Below, one piece after another: positions 39,851-49,158 of a stretch of DNA of 64,000 nucleotides. Numbering within the stretch: position 1 is the stretch's first letter; the number at the start of each line of letters is the position of its first letter. The position numbers were made by a program, and so were the translations under genes. Source of the stretch: Neokomagataea anthophila. GTDB taxonomy: Bacteria; Pseudomonadota; Alphaproteobacteria; Acetobacterales; Acetobacteraceae. Where the stretch lies: positions 1 through 64,000 of the forward strand of contig NZ_JAGRQH010000005.1 in NCBI RefSeq assembly GCF_018122595.1, written 5' to 3'. Under the pieces are notes generated by a model. It had not been told where the DNA came from. It searched no databases and saw only the letters and a list, made by a program, of their open reading frames with translations.

Positions 39851-41148
39851 TAGAAGCCGTCATCCGTTGGAGACGGAACAACAACACCCCAGTCAGGGCG
39901 CAACATGGCTTTGCCATACAGCAAGTCCATACGCGTGCCACGGACGTCCACTGGCCCGTCATAATAGGTCAGCGTACGCAGGCTGATACCGTCGAGGTTA
40001 TCACGGCCGCACTCGATGGTTGCGCCCGTAACCTGCTCCAGATCAACCGTTGCCAGCGTCATGGCTTTCTTGTGGTACAGGAAGTTGCGGCGCGTCACTT
40101 CACCCTGCTTGCCGATCAGATTAATGGTCGCGCCAGCCTGTGGTGCAGAATCAACCGTCTGATAAAGGGCAGGGGAGCCATCCGCATTCGGCGGTATAAG
40201 CGCCGGCATAACCGGAATGGTTGTTGAACCCGATGCACAATCCTGTGCCACCACGAATTGCATCGGGATTGCGCGTGACTTCTTCGTGATGCGGTTCACG
40301 CGGTTCACACCGCTAATGGTGATGATATCACCTGCGTTCAGGCCACCGTTGATCGCCCCTGTCGAGATCATCGACATATGCGGGCTGGTCATCGCGCTAA
40401 TATTGGTCGAGGGCACAACCTGACCATTCGGCGTGAAGGAGTTCACAGCACCCGTCGCTGTTGCTTTGCCGTCATAGCTGCCAGTTGGGTGGATGATGAC
40501 CGTGTTGTCCTGCATCCAGCCTTGAACACCCAAAAGGCGCGATCCCATGCGGCCAGAGCGGTTCTGCTCACCAATCTCGCCCGCAGGGTTGAACATCCCC
40601 ATGAGGCCTGCAACAGTGTCAGCCTCAGAGAGCGGGTCCAAACATGCAAAGCGGTTGGCAGGCTCAGCATTACACTCAGACAAAATAGCGTTTGCCCGCA
40701 GCCATGTGCTGGAGGATGGCACCAGCGTATTGCCGTTCTCGTCGACATTGCGCACGAGGTTAGAGAACTGCAACGACAGACCGATAAGGTCTGCTGCCAA
40801 AGCACCCACCAGCACGTTCACAGATGGCGCAACATAACGCTCTGCAAACTGATCGACCTTCAGGGTCCGATCCTGCGTCGTGAAGGAGAGGGACGTGTTC
40901 CAACGCTCATTGATCGTCAGCGGGATGGAGCGTTCGGTCATTGCCTGCGGGTTCACGACAGGGCCTTGGATAGCCACGTTGTCGTTCGGCAGGCGGATAT
41001 TGACCGTATCACCAATCTTGCCGCCAGAATTGGCAAACTGGCTCTGATACGAACGGTCAACGTTCTGCACGAGGGAGTTCTGGTTACGACGGATGGCAAG
41101 CGCCATTTTCGTAATCATTTGGTTGTTAATCAGGTTATTCGATGCCAC
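39850..41148 (-). CDS. Major capsid protein, P22 coat family
   Basis: 432 aa, almost the length of P22 gp5 (430 aa). The N-terminal helix and following part (MITKMALAIRRNQNSLVQNV, GGKIGDTVNIRLP) and ERYVAPSVNVLVGALAADLI match the P22 coat family, an HK97-fold shell protein. It is preceded by the scaffold gene and an approximately 150-bp gap with a hairpin, and is followed by head-completion genes. Confidence 0.92.
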   Translation of the reverse strand: MASNNLINNQMITKMALAIRRNQNSLVQNVDRSYQSQFANSGGKIGDTVNIRLPNDNVAIQGPVVNPQAMTERSIPLTINERWNTSLSFTTQDRTLKVDQFAERYVAPSVNVLVGALAADLIGLSLQFSNLVRNVDENGNTLVPSSSTWLRANAILSECNAEPANRFACLDPLSEADTVAGLMGMFNPAGEIGEQNRSGRMGSRLLGVQGWMQDNTVIIHPTGSYDGKATATGAVNSFTPNGQVVPSTNISAMTSPHMSMISTGAINGGLNAGDIITISGVNRVNRITKKSRAIPMQFVVAQDCASGSTTIPVMPALIPPNADGSPALYQTVDSAPQAGATINLIGKQGEVTRRNFLYHKKAMTLATVDLEQVTGATIECGRDNLDGISLRTLTYYDGPVDVRGTRMDLLYGKAMLRPDWGVVVPSPTDDGF

Positions 41149-41255
41149 GGTTTCGGCTCACAGAAGATGCGCTTATGCGCCAATTGTGCCGCTCTCGCTA
41201 AAGGCAGAACGTGTGCCGGTTGAGACCGGAAACAGCCGGGTTACGTCCCGTGACG

Positions 41256-41274
41256 GGCGGTTTGAGATACCGCC
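41256..41274. other. Hairpin between scaffold and coat genes
   Basis: Stem GGCGGT (41256-41261) / ACCGCC (41269-41274) with a 7-nt loop in the scaffold 3' region extending to the coat gene. No T tract follows on the coding strand, so it is not a clear terminator. It may protect or process the mRNA to raise coat expression; this is inference. Confidence 0.35.
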
Positions 41275-41305
41275 AAAACAGCCGTTTAGAGGCCGTCGCC
41301 TTTGT

Positions 41306-42166
41306 TCAGCCGCGCTTGCTGAACATCTTCGCGAAGTCTTCCGCCGAGAGGCTGTCGTCATACAAAGAGCGACTGCCACCCGATGGGCGAGCCGAACCCG
41401 TAGCAGCAGGCACAGGAGGCGGCGCTTTCGAAACAGGAGATACTGAAGGACGTGCCGTGGCCGCTGGTGCCGCTTGCTGCTCTTGTACCTGATCCGTCAT
41501 CGAAGACGCGAACTTCTGAAGCAAAGCATACTGACGGCGCTCAGGAGCATCGAACAGCGCACTTGCTGCATCCGGGTCGTTAGCCAGAGCATAATACACT
41601 GCGCCACTGTTCGGCAACTCCGATATATCTTTGATGATCTGTTGGTGGGACTTATTATCGAAGTCCATACCACCACGATCAATAAGCAGCTTCGTGGCCT
41701 GTGTCACAGCATCCGCACCATGTACACCAACAAGATCACTGGCGACTTTCTGCGCGGCTTCACCAAAGCTGTTCTGCTCTTGTTCAACTGCGCGCTGCTG
41801 CGCTGCCGCATCACGTTCCTGCTGGCGGATTTGGTCAGGCGTCAGTTCGGGCTCTTCTCGCTGCTTTCCACGTGCAGCTTCGAGAGCACGACGCGTTTGC
41901 TCTAACTCGTCCCGATAGGCTTGCACTTGTCGCTCTGCTTCTCGGCGCTCATAGGTCGCGCGATCGATTTTGCGCTGCAACCAGTCAGGTGTCTTCTGCT
42001 TTTCTTCCTGAGGCGCGGCCTGTGCTTCCTCTTGCGTTGCTCCGGAAGGTGGTTCCTGTGCAGGTTCAGGCGTTTGTTGCTCTGCACCCGCATCACTGCC
42101 AAACTCAATGCCCGAGAGAATATTGGTGTCTTCGATCGGCGCGGTCGCTTCTAAAGTCTCGCTCAT
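41306..42166 (-). CDS. Scaffolding protein
   Basis: 286 aa, acidic and Gln/Glu/Ala-rich with heptads in the middle (RREAERQVQAYRDELEQTRR). It ends in a short conserved helix (SLSAEDFAKMFSKRG), as expected for a P22-type scaffold whose C-terminal helix binds coat. It lies between portal and coat, the order found in P22 (genes 1, 8, 5). It overlaps the portal stop by 4 bp. Confidence 0.85.
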   Translation of the reverse strand: MSETLEATAPIEDTNILSGIEFGSDAGAEQQTPEPAQEPPSGATQEEAQAAPQEEKQKTPDWLQRKIDRATYERREAERQVQAYRDELEQTRRALEAARGKQREEPELTPDQIRQQERDAAAQQRAVEQEQNSFGEAAQKVASDLVGVHGADAVTQATKLLIDRGGMDFDNKSHQQIIKDISELPNSGAVYYALANDPDAASALFDAPERRQYALLQKFASSMTDQVQEQQAAPAATARPSVSPVSKAPPPVPAATGSARPSGGSRSLYDDSLSAEDFAKMFSKRG

Positions 42167-44385
42167 GCTTGTACGGCTCCTGTCATGGGATTGGGGGCGT
42201 GAATAGGTCCGCCCGGTGGATTGGTTGATGGCATGCGCTCGAGAGGCTGCGGGTTAACCTCTGGCACCGGCGCGTTCGGCGTTCCTTGTTCAGCAAGGAC
42301 GGTCTTGATCAGGTTGATCAATATCGGCTTCAAACTCTCCGGCGCTACAGACCCAATCGCGGCCATCTCATCCGTCTGTTGCTCACGCTTTTTCGTGTCG
42401 GCATCCATCAGATCAATGACCTGATCATGCCGCTGTTTATCGGCGCGCAACGCAAAGTCCTGCTGCTTGTCCTTCAGCTGCTGCGTAAGCTGTCCGATCT
42501 GCTGCTGAAGCTGCTGGATCGTCTGCTGCGCCTGACCCAAACGTGGATCATCAGACGCAGGCTTGAGCCGGTCGGCAATCTCATCAGCAAGCGGGAAGTC
42601 AGCCGCTTTAAAGAACAAGTCGCCAATCTGCCCCATAATCTCAGGGGAAGCCTGCAACACCTGCATCAGACTGTTGAATGTGTCCTGACGGCGCGTGGCG
42701 AAGGCGGGGCCTACGTCTGCTTCAACGTCATAGCGGCCAATAGTCGGATTAACTGCAAGGATTGCGCCTTCCTGAGCAAGCTGCTGCTCAAAGGTCAGGC
42801 CCTGTTGCTGTGGCTGGTTCGGCGCTTGGACCACCTGCGCCGCTTGCTGGGCTTGTGGGTCTACAACCGCGCTCGATTGTGCGCCGTCTTCACCCAAAAC
42901 CTGAACCGCACGCGCCGTGTCATACACCATCGGAATGGCGTCTATCAGGATGCGCCCAACCAGCCGCAGCCCCATGCCCTGATTGTCGGTGTAGTGGTAA
43001 TTCGCTGTGTCCGATTGGCGTTGACGCTCATTGATAGCACGGCCAGACTTCTCATTCCCCGGCGCGCCCATCTCAGCCTGATACTGCCCTGTAACCATCT
43101 GCATTTGCAGATCGGCGTTCTGCATTGCCTGCATATGGCCGGTGCTGCCCGTTGGTGGATCAAGGCGCTGCGGTGGCTGCAACGCTTCAGACGTATCGGG
43201 ATCCGTTGAACGATAGGGCAACCATGCCGCGTTCGATGTATTCGCACTGGCCCACTGGTTCTCATAGCCCTCAATGGAACGCTCATCGACCAGCCAAGGC
43301 GATTTCGTTTGAACGGCAATGCTCTCAACAAAAGCCGAAGCTGAGTAATTGAACATGCGCTGCGGGTCGATCAACGAACGTACTAAGCCGCAGCGATCCA
43401 GCTTCCCATCCACCACACTCTCAACGCCGACAAACGGCACAAGCGGAATGTTCTGAAAGACCGTTGCGCCGTGTGACACGACCTGATCACCCGCGATGAG
43501 ATAAAACTCCACCGTAGGCCGCACAATCGGTCGTGATTGCGCTTTCATCTCCCGGCAATACGTCACCATGTCATCGGGCATGTCTGATTGCCGCATAGGC
43601 TGGACCGACACAGAGCCATCAGGCTGCGGCACAGGAACCGCCCAAAGCGTGTCCTTGTCTTCATTGCGGCGGTAATAGCGAAACACCCGCACAATATCCG
43701 CATCGACTTCTTGCCCGCGATAATCCGTATCACCAGCAATGGAAAGTGGCGATCCTGATATGTCTGCATGATCGGGATACAACCGCTCAAACTCAGCGCG
43801 CGGCATTTCTTCCACCAGCATCGCCCATTGCATGTCTGAGTGGTCAGGCTCCTGCGTATTCGGGTCAGAGTAAACGGCGCGAGGATCAGGCACAGACTTG
43901 ATAAAGAAGTCCTGATCAAAGCTGTCTTGGCCTTTGACATAATCCGTGACCACATGCACCCAGCCTATGCCCTGACGCACTTGGCCTTGAATGGCGCAAG
44001 CATAGGCGTTTTGCTGAGCGTTCGACTGATACTCGATGTGCCGGATGATGCCCTCAAGCACATCAGCCGCCTTCTCAGATGCGCCAAAGCCCGTAGCATT
44101 GATCTTGATGCCCATCTGAGATTGACGCGCATCGTTCTCGACCTGGAACACATGCTGCTGCGTCTTGTTAATCGTCAGACAGGGACGGGGAGAGCCGCCG
44201 AAAGTACCAGAGCGTGCTTGATAAACCCCGCTATCCCACTGGTCATGATTGTACGCATCGGCATGGAAGAAGCGCAGATCATCCAGCGCACGGCGACGCC
44301 AGTCTGCCTCGAACGATTGAGCAGCCTCAAACCGTTCTTTGACTTCGGAGATAACGGAGTTTGTTGCTAAAAGGCTTTCGCTCAT
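42163..44385 (-). CDS. Portal protein, P22 gp1 family
   Basis: About 740 aa (P22 portal 725 aa). It begins ISEVKERFEAAQSFEADWRR and includes ADAYNHDQWDSGVY ... RPCLTINKTQQHVFQVENDA, the typical start of P22-like portals. A long Gln-rich helical C-terminus (QTIQQLQQQIGQLTQQLKD) corresponds to the barrel. It forms the dodecameric DNA entry channel. The GTG at 44403 is possible, but ATG 44385 (MSESLLATNS) is the better start. Confidence 0.9.
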   Translation of the reverse strand: MSESLLATNSVISEVKERFEAAQSFEADWRRRALDDLRFFHADAYNHDQWDSGVYQARSGTFGGSPRPCLTINKTQQHVFQVENDARQSQMGIKINATGFGASEKAADVLEGIIRHIEYQSNAQQNAYACAIQGQVRQGIGWVHVVTDYVKGQDSFDQDFFIKSVPDPRAVYSDPNTQEPDHSDMQWAMLVEEMPRAEFERLYPDHADISGSPLSIAGDTDYRGQEVDADIVRVFRYYRRNEDKDTLWAVPVPQPDGSVSVQPMRQSDMPDDMVTYCREMKAQSRPIVRPTVEFYLIAGDQVVSHGATVFQNIPLVPFVGVESVVDGKLDRCGLVRSLIDPQRMFNYSASAFVESIAVQTKSPWLVDERSIEGYENQWASANTSNAAWLPYRSTDPDTSEALQPPQRLDPPTGSTGHMQAMQNADLQMQMVTGQYQAEMGAPGNEKSGRAINERQRQSDTANYHYTDNQGMGLRLVGRILIDAIPMVYDTARAVQVLGEDGAQSSAVVDPQAQQAAQVVQAPNQPQQQGLTFEQQLAQEGAILAVNPTIGRYDVEADVGPAFATRRQDTFNSLMQVLQASPEIMGQIGDLFFKAADFPLADEIADRLKPASDDPRLGQAQQTIQQLQQQIGQLTQQLKDKQQDFALRADKQRHDQVIDLMDADTKKREQQTDEMAAIGSVAPESLKPILINLIKTVLAEQGTPNAPVPEVNPQPLERMPSTNPPGGPIHAPNPMTGAVQA

Positions 44386-44446
44386 GTGGTAACTAAATAC
44401 CACACAAGAATCGCGGCCTACAATACAAATCTACAGGCTGAACCGA

Positions 44447-45724
44447 TTAAGCGCCCATCCATCCCGTATTGCTGCTTATGAACGATGGGCGTGTGATCGG
44501 CTTACGTTCGGCTCGTGGTTTTGGGTCATTAATCGCCACTGCCAACTGCCGGAAAGCATCCGCACCATGCGAGGCATCGTCGTGCAAAGGCTTCTTGCTG
44601 AACTGGCCCGTCTGCTGATCCACATCATAGCGATACCGGCGCAGAGCATTCACCCCATCCGCTGTCGCTTGCTCATCAAACCACACGCGCGGGAAGAGCG
44701 TTCGCGCTGCACTAATCCCCGCAGCAATCGGCAGCTGTGGCAGGACCGTGATCGGCATCGAGCGCGCCCTTAACTGAGATGCAATCGTTTTGCCCGCTGC
44801 GCTCAACTGCCCTTGGTTCGCATCATGCGGCAGGAAATGGCGCTCATACGTGTAGGGCTTGCGTTGAAGCACGTTCACGTAATGGTCCAGCCCCTCCATG
44901 CGGTTCTGATAGAAGTCGATCACTCGAATGTCGAAGCCAATCTTCTGCCAGAACCAAATGCTGGTCATGTCTGACCACCCCAAATCCCATGCTGTAAAGA
45001 CGGGCGCTGATGGGTCATACTCAACTCGGCACACACGCTGCTCATCCGTCGCTTGGCGCAGTTCTGTGGCATAGATCGCACCTTCCAGAACCTGCTTGGG
45101 ATTACCCTGCCACACGTTCAACCAGGCATCGTAATCCGTCGCTTTCAGCTGCTCCATTTCCTCACGCAACACGGACGGAAAGAACGGGTTCTGATCCCAG
45201 TTTACCTTGCGAACAAGCGCATTGCTTGGCGGGTTCAGCACAAAGCGCCGGTAGACCTCATCTTCTGCCAGCTCAGGGTTAAAGCCGAGCCAAATCTCAG
45301 AACCTTCCTTACGGATGGTCGGCACCAGAATGTCGAGACTACCCTTGGTGATCGTCTGCGCTTCTTCAATCCAACAGCGGTCAATGCCTTCGATGGATTT
45401 GATCGAGGCGATGTTGTGCCGCAAACCCGCAAAGATGAACTCGGTCCCGTTGCGCCCGGTAATCGTCGTCTTCTGGACGGTGTAGAACTCACTCAAAGCA
45501 GGGCTGCGCGCTATATGATCCGCCAGCAAAGAATGCACAGAGTCCGCAATAGACTTCTGAAACTCACGCGCACACAACACTCGCAATGGCTGCTCCGCGC
45601 CCTGTATCAACAAAGCCAGCGCCATGCCCCAAGACTTCCCCGAGCCACGGCCACCATACGCAACCTTGTAGCGCGCCTTATCGAACAGGAACGCGAGGCT
45701 TTCAGGGAAGGGGATGTCACTCAC
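44447..45724 (-). CDS. terL: Terminase large subunit
   Basis: 425-aa packaging motor and nuclease. Walker A is YGGRGSGKSWGMA at about residue 23; the Walker B/catalytic region is IDRCWIEEAQTI; a coupling-like motif is IWLGFNP. The C-terminal RNase-H-like nuclease begins at FTAWDLGWSDMTSIWFW, with the first acidic ligand in WDLG, and its last acidic part is HDDASHGADAFR. It belongs to the PBSX/terminase_3-like group. It overlaps the small-subunit gene by 8 bp. Confidence 0.92.
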   Translation of the reverse strand: MSDIPFPESLAFLFDKARYKVAYGGRGSGKSWGMALALLIQGAEQPLRVLCAREFQKSIADSVHSLLADHIARSPALSEFYTVQKTTITGRNGTEFIFAGLRHNIASIKSIEGIDRCWIEEAQTITKGSLDILVPTIRKEGSEIWLGFNPELAEDEVYRRFVLNPPSNALVRKVNWDQNPFFPSVLREEMEQLKATDYDAWLNVWQGNPKQVLEGAIYATELRQATDEQRVCRVEYDPSAPVFTAWDLGWSDMTSIWFWQKIGFDIRVIDFYQNRMEGLDHYVNVLQRKPYTYERHFLPHDANQGQLSAAGKTIASQLRARSMPITVLPQLPIAAGISAARTLFPRVWFDEQATADGVNALRRYRYDVDQQTGQFSKKPLHDDASHGADAFRQLAVAINDPKPRAERKPITRPSFISSNTGWMGA

Positions 45725-46043
45725 TCGGGCGAACCATTGTCACTACCAAACCAAGCGGCGCACCGTCTTGCCCTTGGATCTCCACAGTGTCTTTCGGCTT
45801 GCCCCACGCGCGGTCGAGCAAGGAGTTTGCCGCCGACACCCGAGCACTCTCAGGGGCTGTTTTGTTGCCCGCAATCTCAGCCAATGCCTCAATCGCTGTC
45901 GTTGTGTGTGATCGCGCCAGTGCAATCACCTCGCGCATGTTCTTCGGCAGGCCACCGGGATTGCCACTCTGTCCCTTCTTGAACGGGCGGCCAACGGGCA
46001 TCTTGCGCGGCTTAGCTCCGCTGTTCTGAGGGGCTTTTGTCAT
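45717..46043 (-). CDS. DUF5681 protein, probable terminase small subunit
   Basis: 108 aa. GRPFKKGQSGNPGGLPKN is the DUF5681 signature, common directly upstream of large terminases. The helical middle (ARVSAANSLLDRAWGKP) would recognise DNA. The 8-bp overlap with terL supports a role in packaging initiation. Confidence 0.8.
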   Translation of the reverse strand: MTKAPQNSGAKPRKMPVGRPFKKGQSGNPGGLPKNMREVIALARSHTTTAIEALAEIAGNKTAPESARVSAANSLLDRAWGKPKDTVEIQGQDGAPLGLVVTMVRPSE

Positions 46044-46336
46044 AGGCGCAGTCTATCAAAGTGCGCCTATGCTTACAAGAAAAAGCGGTAATTGGATACC
46101 GTATCATTTAGGGCGATGCTTCAATTTACGCCTGTTACGCCATTCTGACACTTCGACAGCGGCCCATTCATCGAGAACAATTCAGACCATGAACCGTTCA
46201 AAAACAAAACCAATGGGATGAATACGACCCCAACTAATTTAGTCACAGAGAAAATTAGTATAATATCCCCTATTGAATGTAGGGCACAATATATAACATT
46301 AATTCTAGCATAGGACCAAATATAAGGAATCGCTCT

Positions 46337-46933
46337 ATGCCAGACCAAACCTCTACTGCAACAGATACTCCATATGGCCCTGCCTCTGGTGGCGCACCGT
46401 CTTCCCATCCTCATCTGAGCGCAAGGTCACTTGAAGAGAGAACTGAAAACATGGGGGGAGAAGGCCCTTCATCGGGGCCTCCTTCTCGTGGCAAAAGATG
46501 GGGAAGGGCGATTATATATATAATTGCTGTATTGGCTCTATCAGTAGGGTTTTGTTATCTGTTTGGAAGCAAAAAATATTTAATATCTTTTGCTGCGTGC
46601 GCCTTCGTTATAGATTTTTTGATAATAAACAAACCTTTTCTAAAAAAAGATATTGGACGAATTAGTGAGAGGGCAAAAAAATATATATTTATTTTCCATA
46701 TGGTTGTTTTGATTATTATTGTTTTTTCAGCGACAATTTCATTGTTTAAAAATCATTTTTCCAGACAATCTTTTTTTGATTTGCTGCCTGTATTACTGTT
46801 ATCAGTTTTTTCGTTTTTTTTGTGTCGATTTTGCATTAAAAACAATCCTAATTTCTTTGATTATGAGCGCGAGATTGCAGTTATTGCCACCCTATTTGGA
46901 GCTGTAGCTTTGTTGATTGATATCCTTGGCTGA
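46337..46933 (+). CDS. A+T-rich polytopic membrane protein (accessory)
   Basis: 198 aa. A Ser/Pro/Gly-rich cytosolic N-terminus (about 55 aa) is followed by about five hydrophobic segments in two pairs and one more (AIIYIIAVLALSVGFCYLF, ISFAACAFVIDFLII, IFHMVVLIIIVFSATI, LLPVLLLSVFSFFL, IATLFGAVALLIDIL). The DNA from about 46510 is much richer in A+T than its neighbours, suggesting recent transfer. It lies opposite to the late genes between terminase and replication genes. A superinfection-exclusion-like role is possible by analogy. The 46044-46336 gap before it shows only A+T-rich, probably promoter, sequence. Confidence 0.65.
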   Translation: MPDQTSTATDTPYGPASGGAPSSHPHLSARSLEERTENMGGEGPSSGPPSRGKRWGRAIIYIIAVLALSVGFCYLFGSKKYLISFAACAFVIDFLIINKPFLKKDIGRISERAKKYIFIFHMVVLIIIVFSATISLFKNHFSRQSFFDLLPVLLLSVFSFFLCRFCIKNNPNFFDYEREIAVIATLFGAVALLIDILG

Positions 46934-47023
46934 TAAATAGATTCCTTAGAGAGCAAGACGCAGGAACGGCCTAAATTGTTATGCGACAAAAAAGTAGGGC
47001 GGCCTCTCAACCGCCCCACGACA

Positions 47024-47209
47024 TCAACCCCAAGGGCGTTGAAGATCTGGAAACCGCTTCCCGGTCTTGATCTCTGAGATACGCCCCGGATTAACGTCAT
47101 AATCCGCAGCGATACGGTTCAGATACTCCTGCGTTGCAATACGCTGAATGATTATTTCAGCGTCGGTTCGGGTCAGTATTTTCGAGGGTTTTCGATTGTT
47201 TTTGGTCAT
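47024..47209 (-). CDS. Small helix-turn-helix-like protein
   Basis: 61 aa. RTDAEIIIQRIATQEYLNRI and AADYDVNPGRISEIKTGKRF match a short HTH of the kind found in phage regulators and HNH-associated domains (IA-x-x-Y-x-VNPGRISEI). It stands alone between the replication operon and the packaging genes, where lambdoid phages carry late regulators. Whether it controls late transcription is unproven. Confidence 0.7.
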   Translation of the reverse strand: MTKNNRKPSKILTRTDAEIIIQRIATQEYLNRIAADYDVNPGRISEIKTGKRFPDLQRPWG

Positions 47210-47338
47210 AAATAACAGTTCTCCACTTCGAGAGGGATAAAGAACCGCCTTGACCGATACTCATTGAATAGCGCATAATCTATGCGCTACGTTACATGTG
47301 AGCATTTCCACGGGCGGGATTGACGTCTGTGGAATTCA

Positions 47339-47370
47339 AAAGGGTGGGACTCGTAATCCCGCCCTTTTTT
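47339..47370. terminator. Terminator between replication and late genes
   Basis: AAGGGTGGGA / TCCCGCCCTT stem with a 7-nt loop and T6 on the plus side; a run of T also follows on the minus strand. It lies downstream of the leftward replication operon. The rest of 47210-47557 shows no credible gene, so this stretch may hold the late promoter and an antitermination point. Confidence 0.75.
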
Positions 47371-47557
47371 CGTGTCTGGATTACACTACTCGTTTCCAAT
47401 ACACCTCGCAAGGAATTTCGCCGTACAGGCGTTTTTTCGTTTTTGCGGTAAATGTCTTGCGTTAAATTAATTAATGCCCTCTCCGCCGAACCTACCCCCC
47501 TTAGCGTCGATGTTATGAGTTGGGTGGTAGCGTCAATCTGCGCCACCACACTCCATC

Positions 47558-48277
47558 TCACTGTGAGCGCTGTTCACTGAGCGGCACATTTGCAGCCTGC
47601 ATAGCTTCAATCACCAAACCCATGTTGTCCGGCGCGTGCTTGCCAACCGCAGCCTGAACGCAGCGGAAGAATGACGGCTGGAACGGACCTTCACTGATCC
47701 GGCGCAGCGTGTGGCGCAGACGATCCGCATCTTGCCAGTCTCGAGGATCGCGGCTACCGGGATCAACACCCGTGACCATCTCGTGAACGGTTGGGGAGTA
47801 CCGCCTAAGCATCGAAGTCCAAATCTTCCGCCGTTCGGAGCGCTGCTCATCCGTGGCGCCATTTTCGTCGGGTAGGTTCCAGTTCAGTTGCTCGTTCTGG
47901 TGCCAGCTACGCAGCCAGTTTTTATCGGTTTCGGACAGTTTGCGGGCTTGCGTGGTTGAGCCTGAAATCTGCAAGGGCTGGTTCGCGTTGCTCCGGCGCA
48001 CCCGCTGCACGAGGGCAAATTCTTCCAGCATTCGGGCGAGGGAACCCACTGGCGGCCACCAATCGGATTGCTCAGTCACAACGCTCAGGGCATCGAGGCA
48101 GTAGGCAGATGCAGGGACCTCACGCCGGAGCAGCATCTCAGCGTACTCCGCCAACATCGCTTTGGTCTCATCGGGCGTTAGGCGCTGCTGGTGTCGCGTG
48201 GTTCGGGCCAGCCTTCCTAGCCAGCCTGCGATGTGCTGCGTCCGTTCCCGGTTCAGCGGGGCGAGGGTATCGCTCAT
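47558..48277 (-). CDS. Replication protein P-like
   Basis: 239 aa from ATG 48277, which overlaps the upstream stop (ATGA); the frame continues further without support. It is helical, with HIAGWLGRLARTTRHQQRL, then EYAEMLLRREVPASAYCLDA and WWPPVGSLARML. The pattern of two helices before a conserved WWPP/x-L-x-x-L segment is typical of phage helicase loaders or replication accessory proteins that follow an O-like initiator. Function is inferred from order. Confidence 0.55.
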   Translation of the reverse strand: MSDTLAPLNRERTQHIAGWLGRLARTTRHQQRLTPDETKAMLAEYAEMLLRREVPASAYCLDALSVVTEQSDWWPPVGSLARMLEEFALVQRVRRSNANQPLQISGSTTQARKLSETDKNWLRSWHQNEQLNWNLPDENGATDEQRSERRKIWTSMLRRYSPTVHEMVTGVDPGSRDPRDWQDADRLRHTLRRISEGPFQPSFFRCVQAAVGKHAPDNMGLVIEAMQAANVPLSEQRSQ

Positions 48278-49158
48278 TGGCCCATCTCCTCGAAGCGCTT
48301 GGCATTGGCGTCGATGTCGTAGCCTGTCAGCCCCCACTGGTCCTCGATCTGGCGCAGGTCAGTTTGCATCCGGTTCTGGATCGCTTTCGTCACCCATTCT
48401 TCGAACACCGCTGGTCGCACGCTTACGGCCTCATCAAGGATGGCGTTGAGAGTTTCAGCGCTGTCGCGACAATCTCGGAGCCATTTACCGATCAGGCTCT
48501 TGGCCCGCTTTGGGGGTAATCCCGTGGAGTGTCGAACAACCTCAGCTCCGTGACGCCAGAGATGATCTCTCGCATCTGGGGTGCGGGGCGCTGAAGCATC
48601 GATCTGAGCGATTTTTTGTTGAGCTTGAACTTGCGACGACGGCGGAGCCGCGTCCTCGAACGTAGTGAGAGGTATATTCTCCCTCTCCCTCTCCCTCTCT
48701 AAGGCATTGCCGTGGGATATGCCGCCGCTATGCCGTGGCATGTTGTTTTCCGATGCCGTGGCATTGCCAGTGTCCTCGTCTTTTTTCTGCCAGCGCTTTG
48801 CCGCACGCTCACGCTGCGCAGTGCGGGCCTTCCATGCATGCAGTGCTTTTTCCGCTACCGTGGGATGATATAAACGACCATCAGAACACTTAACCCACCC
48901 GCGCAAAACTAAGGTTTTTACCTTTTTCCAGCGTGTACCAGCAGATGATAAATGAGCAAGAACACGATCATCGTCTGGTAAAGAAGCAGCAGGAACTTGC
49001 AGCCAACTCTTGCACCAAAGCGCAACAGCGGCCTTGAACTCGTCGCCGGTTGAGAGTGCAAAGAGGTCACTATCTATGAGGCGGACCACGTCCAATTGCA
49101 TAAAAGGCAATCCACGCAAATCGCAGTCACTTGGCGTCATTGGTTCAGGAATTTTCAT
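48274..49158 (-). CDS. DUF1376-like replication initiator, O-like
   Basis: 294 aa. The N-terminal domain (LPFMQLDVVRLIDSDLFALS, EFKAAVALWCKSWLQ, LPDDDRVLAHLSS, VLRGWVKCSDGRLYHP) is a DUF1376/winged-helix pattern of phage replication proteins. A low-complexity linker containing Glu-Arg repeats is encoded by a hexamer repeat at 48681-48698. The C-terminal helical region is LIGKWLRDCRD. An origin often lies within such genes. Confidence 0.7.
   Translation of the reverse strand: MKIPEPMTPSDCDLRGLPFMQLDVVRLIDSDLFALSTGDEFKAAVALWCKSWLQVPAASLPDDDRVLAHLSSAGTRWKKVKTLVLRGWVKCSDGRLYHPTVAEKALHAWKARTAQRERAAKRWQKKDEDTGNATASENNMPRHSGGISHGNALERERERENIPLTTFEDAAPPSSQVQAQQKIAQIDASAPRTPDARDHLWRHGAEVVRHSTGLPPKRAKSLIGKWLRDCRDSAETLNAILDEAVSVRPAVFEEWVTKAIQNRMQTDLRQIEDQWGLTGYDIDANAKRFEEMGQ
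48681..48698. repeat. Hexamer repeat (CCCTCT)x3 in the O-like gene
   Basis: Three perfect CCCTCT units with partial units on either side (48678-48700), coding for alternating Arg-Glu. It is either a microsatellite or part of an origin; the length can change without frameshift because the unit is 6 bp. Confidence 0.6.

Noticed and set aside
40217-41223. Long plus-strand open frames opposite the coat gene (for example 281 aa at 40378-41223)
   Set aside because: They are shadows of the P22-type coat protein on the minus strand; composition is His/Arg-rich and no domain is visible.
42286-43209. 307-aa plus-strand frame opposite the portal gene
   Set aside because: Antisense of a well-supported portal protein; Leu/Arg-rich shadow without start signals.
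45053-45982. 309-aa plus-strand frame opposite the large terminase gene
   Set aside because: The minus strand encodes a terminase with Walker and nuclease motifs; the plus frame has no recognisable features.
46121-46414. 97-aa minus-strand frame opposite the membrane-protein gene start
   Set aside because: Lies in an A+T-rich promoter-like stretch, no ribosome-binding site, no similarity to neighbours.
47292-47561. 89-aa minus-strand frame after the P-like gene
   Set aside because: It runs through the terminator hairpin at 47339-47370 and has a shadow-like composition.
48681-48698. Hexamer repeat considered as a CRISPR or phase-variation tract
   Set aside because: Only three 6-bp units in frame; no spacers, and changes in copy number would not shift the frame.
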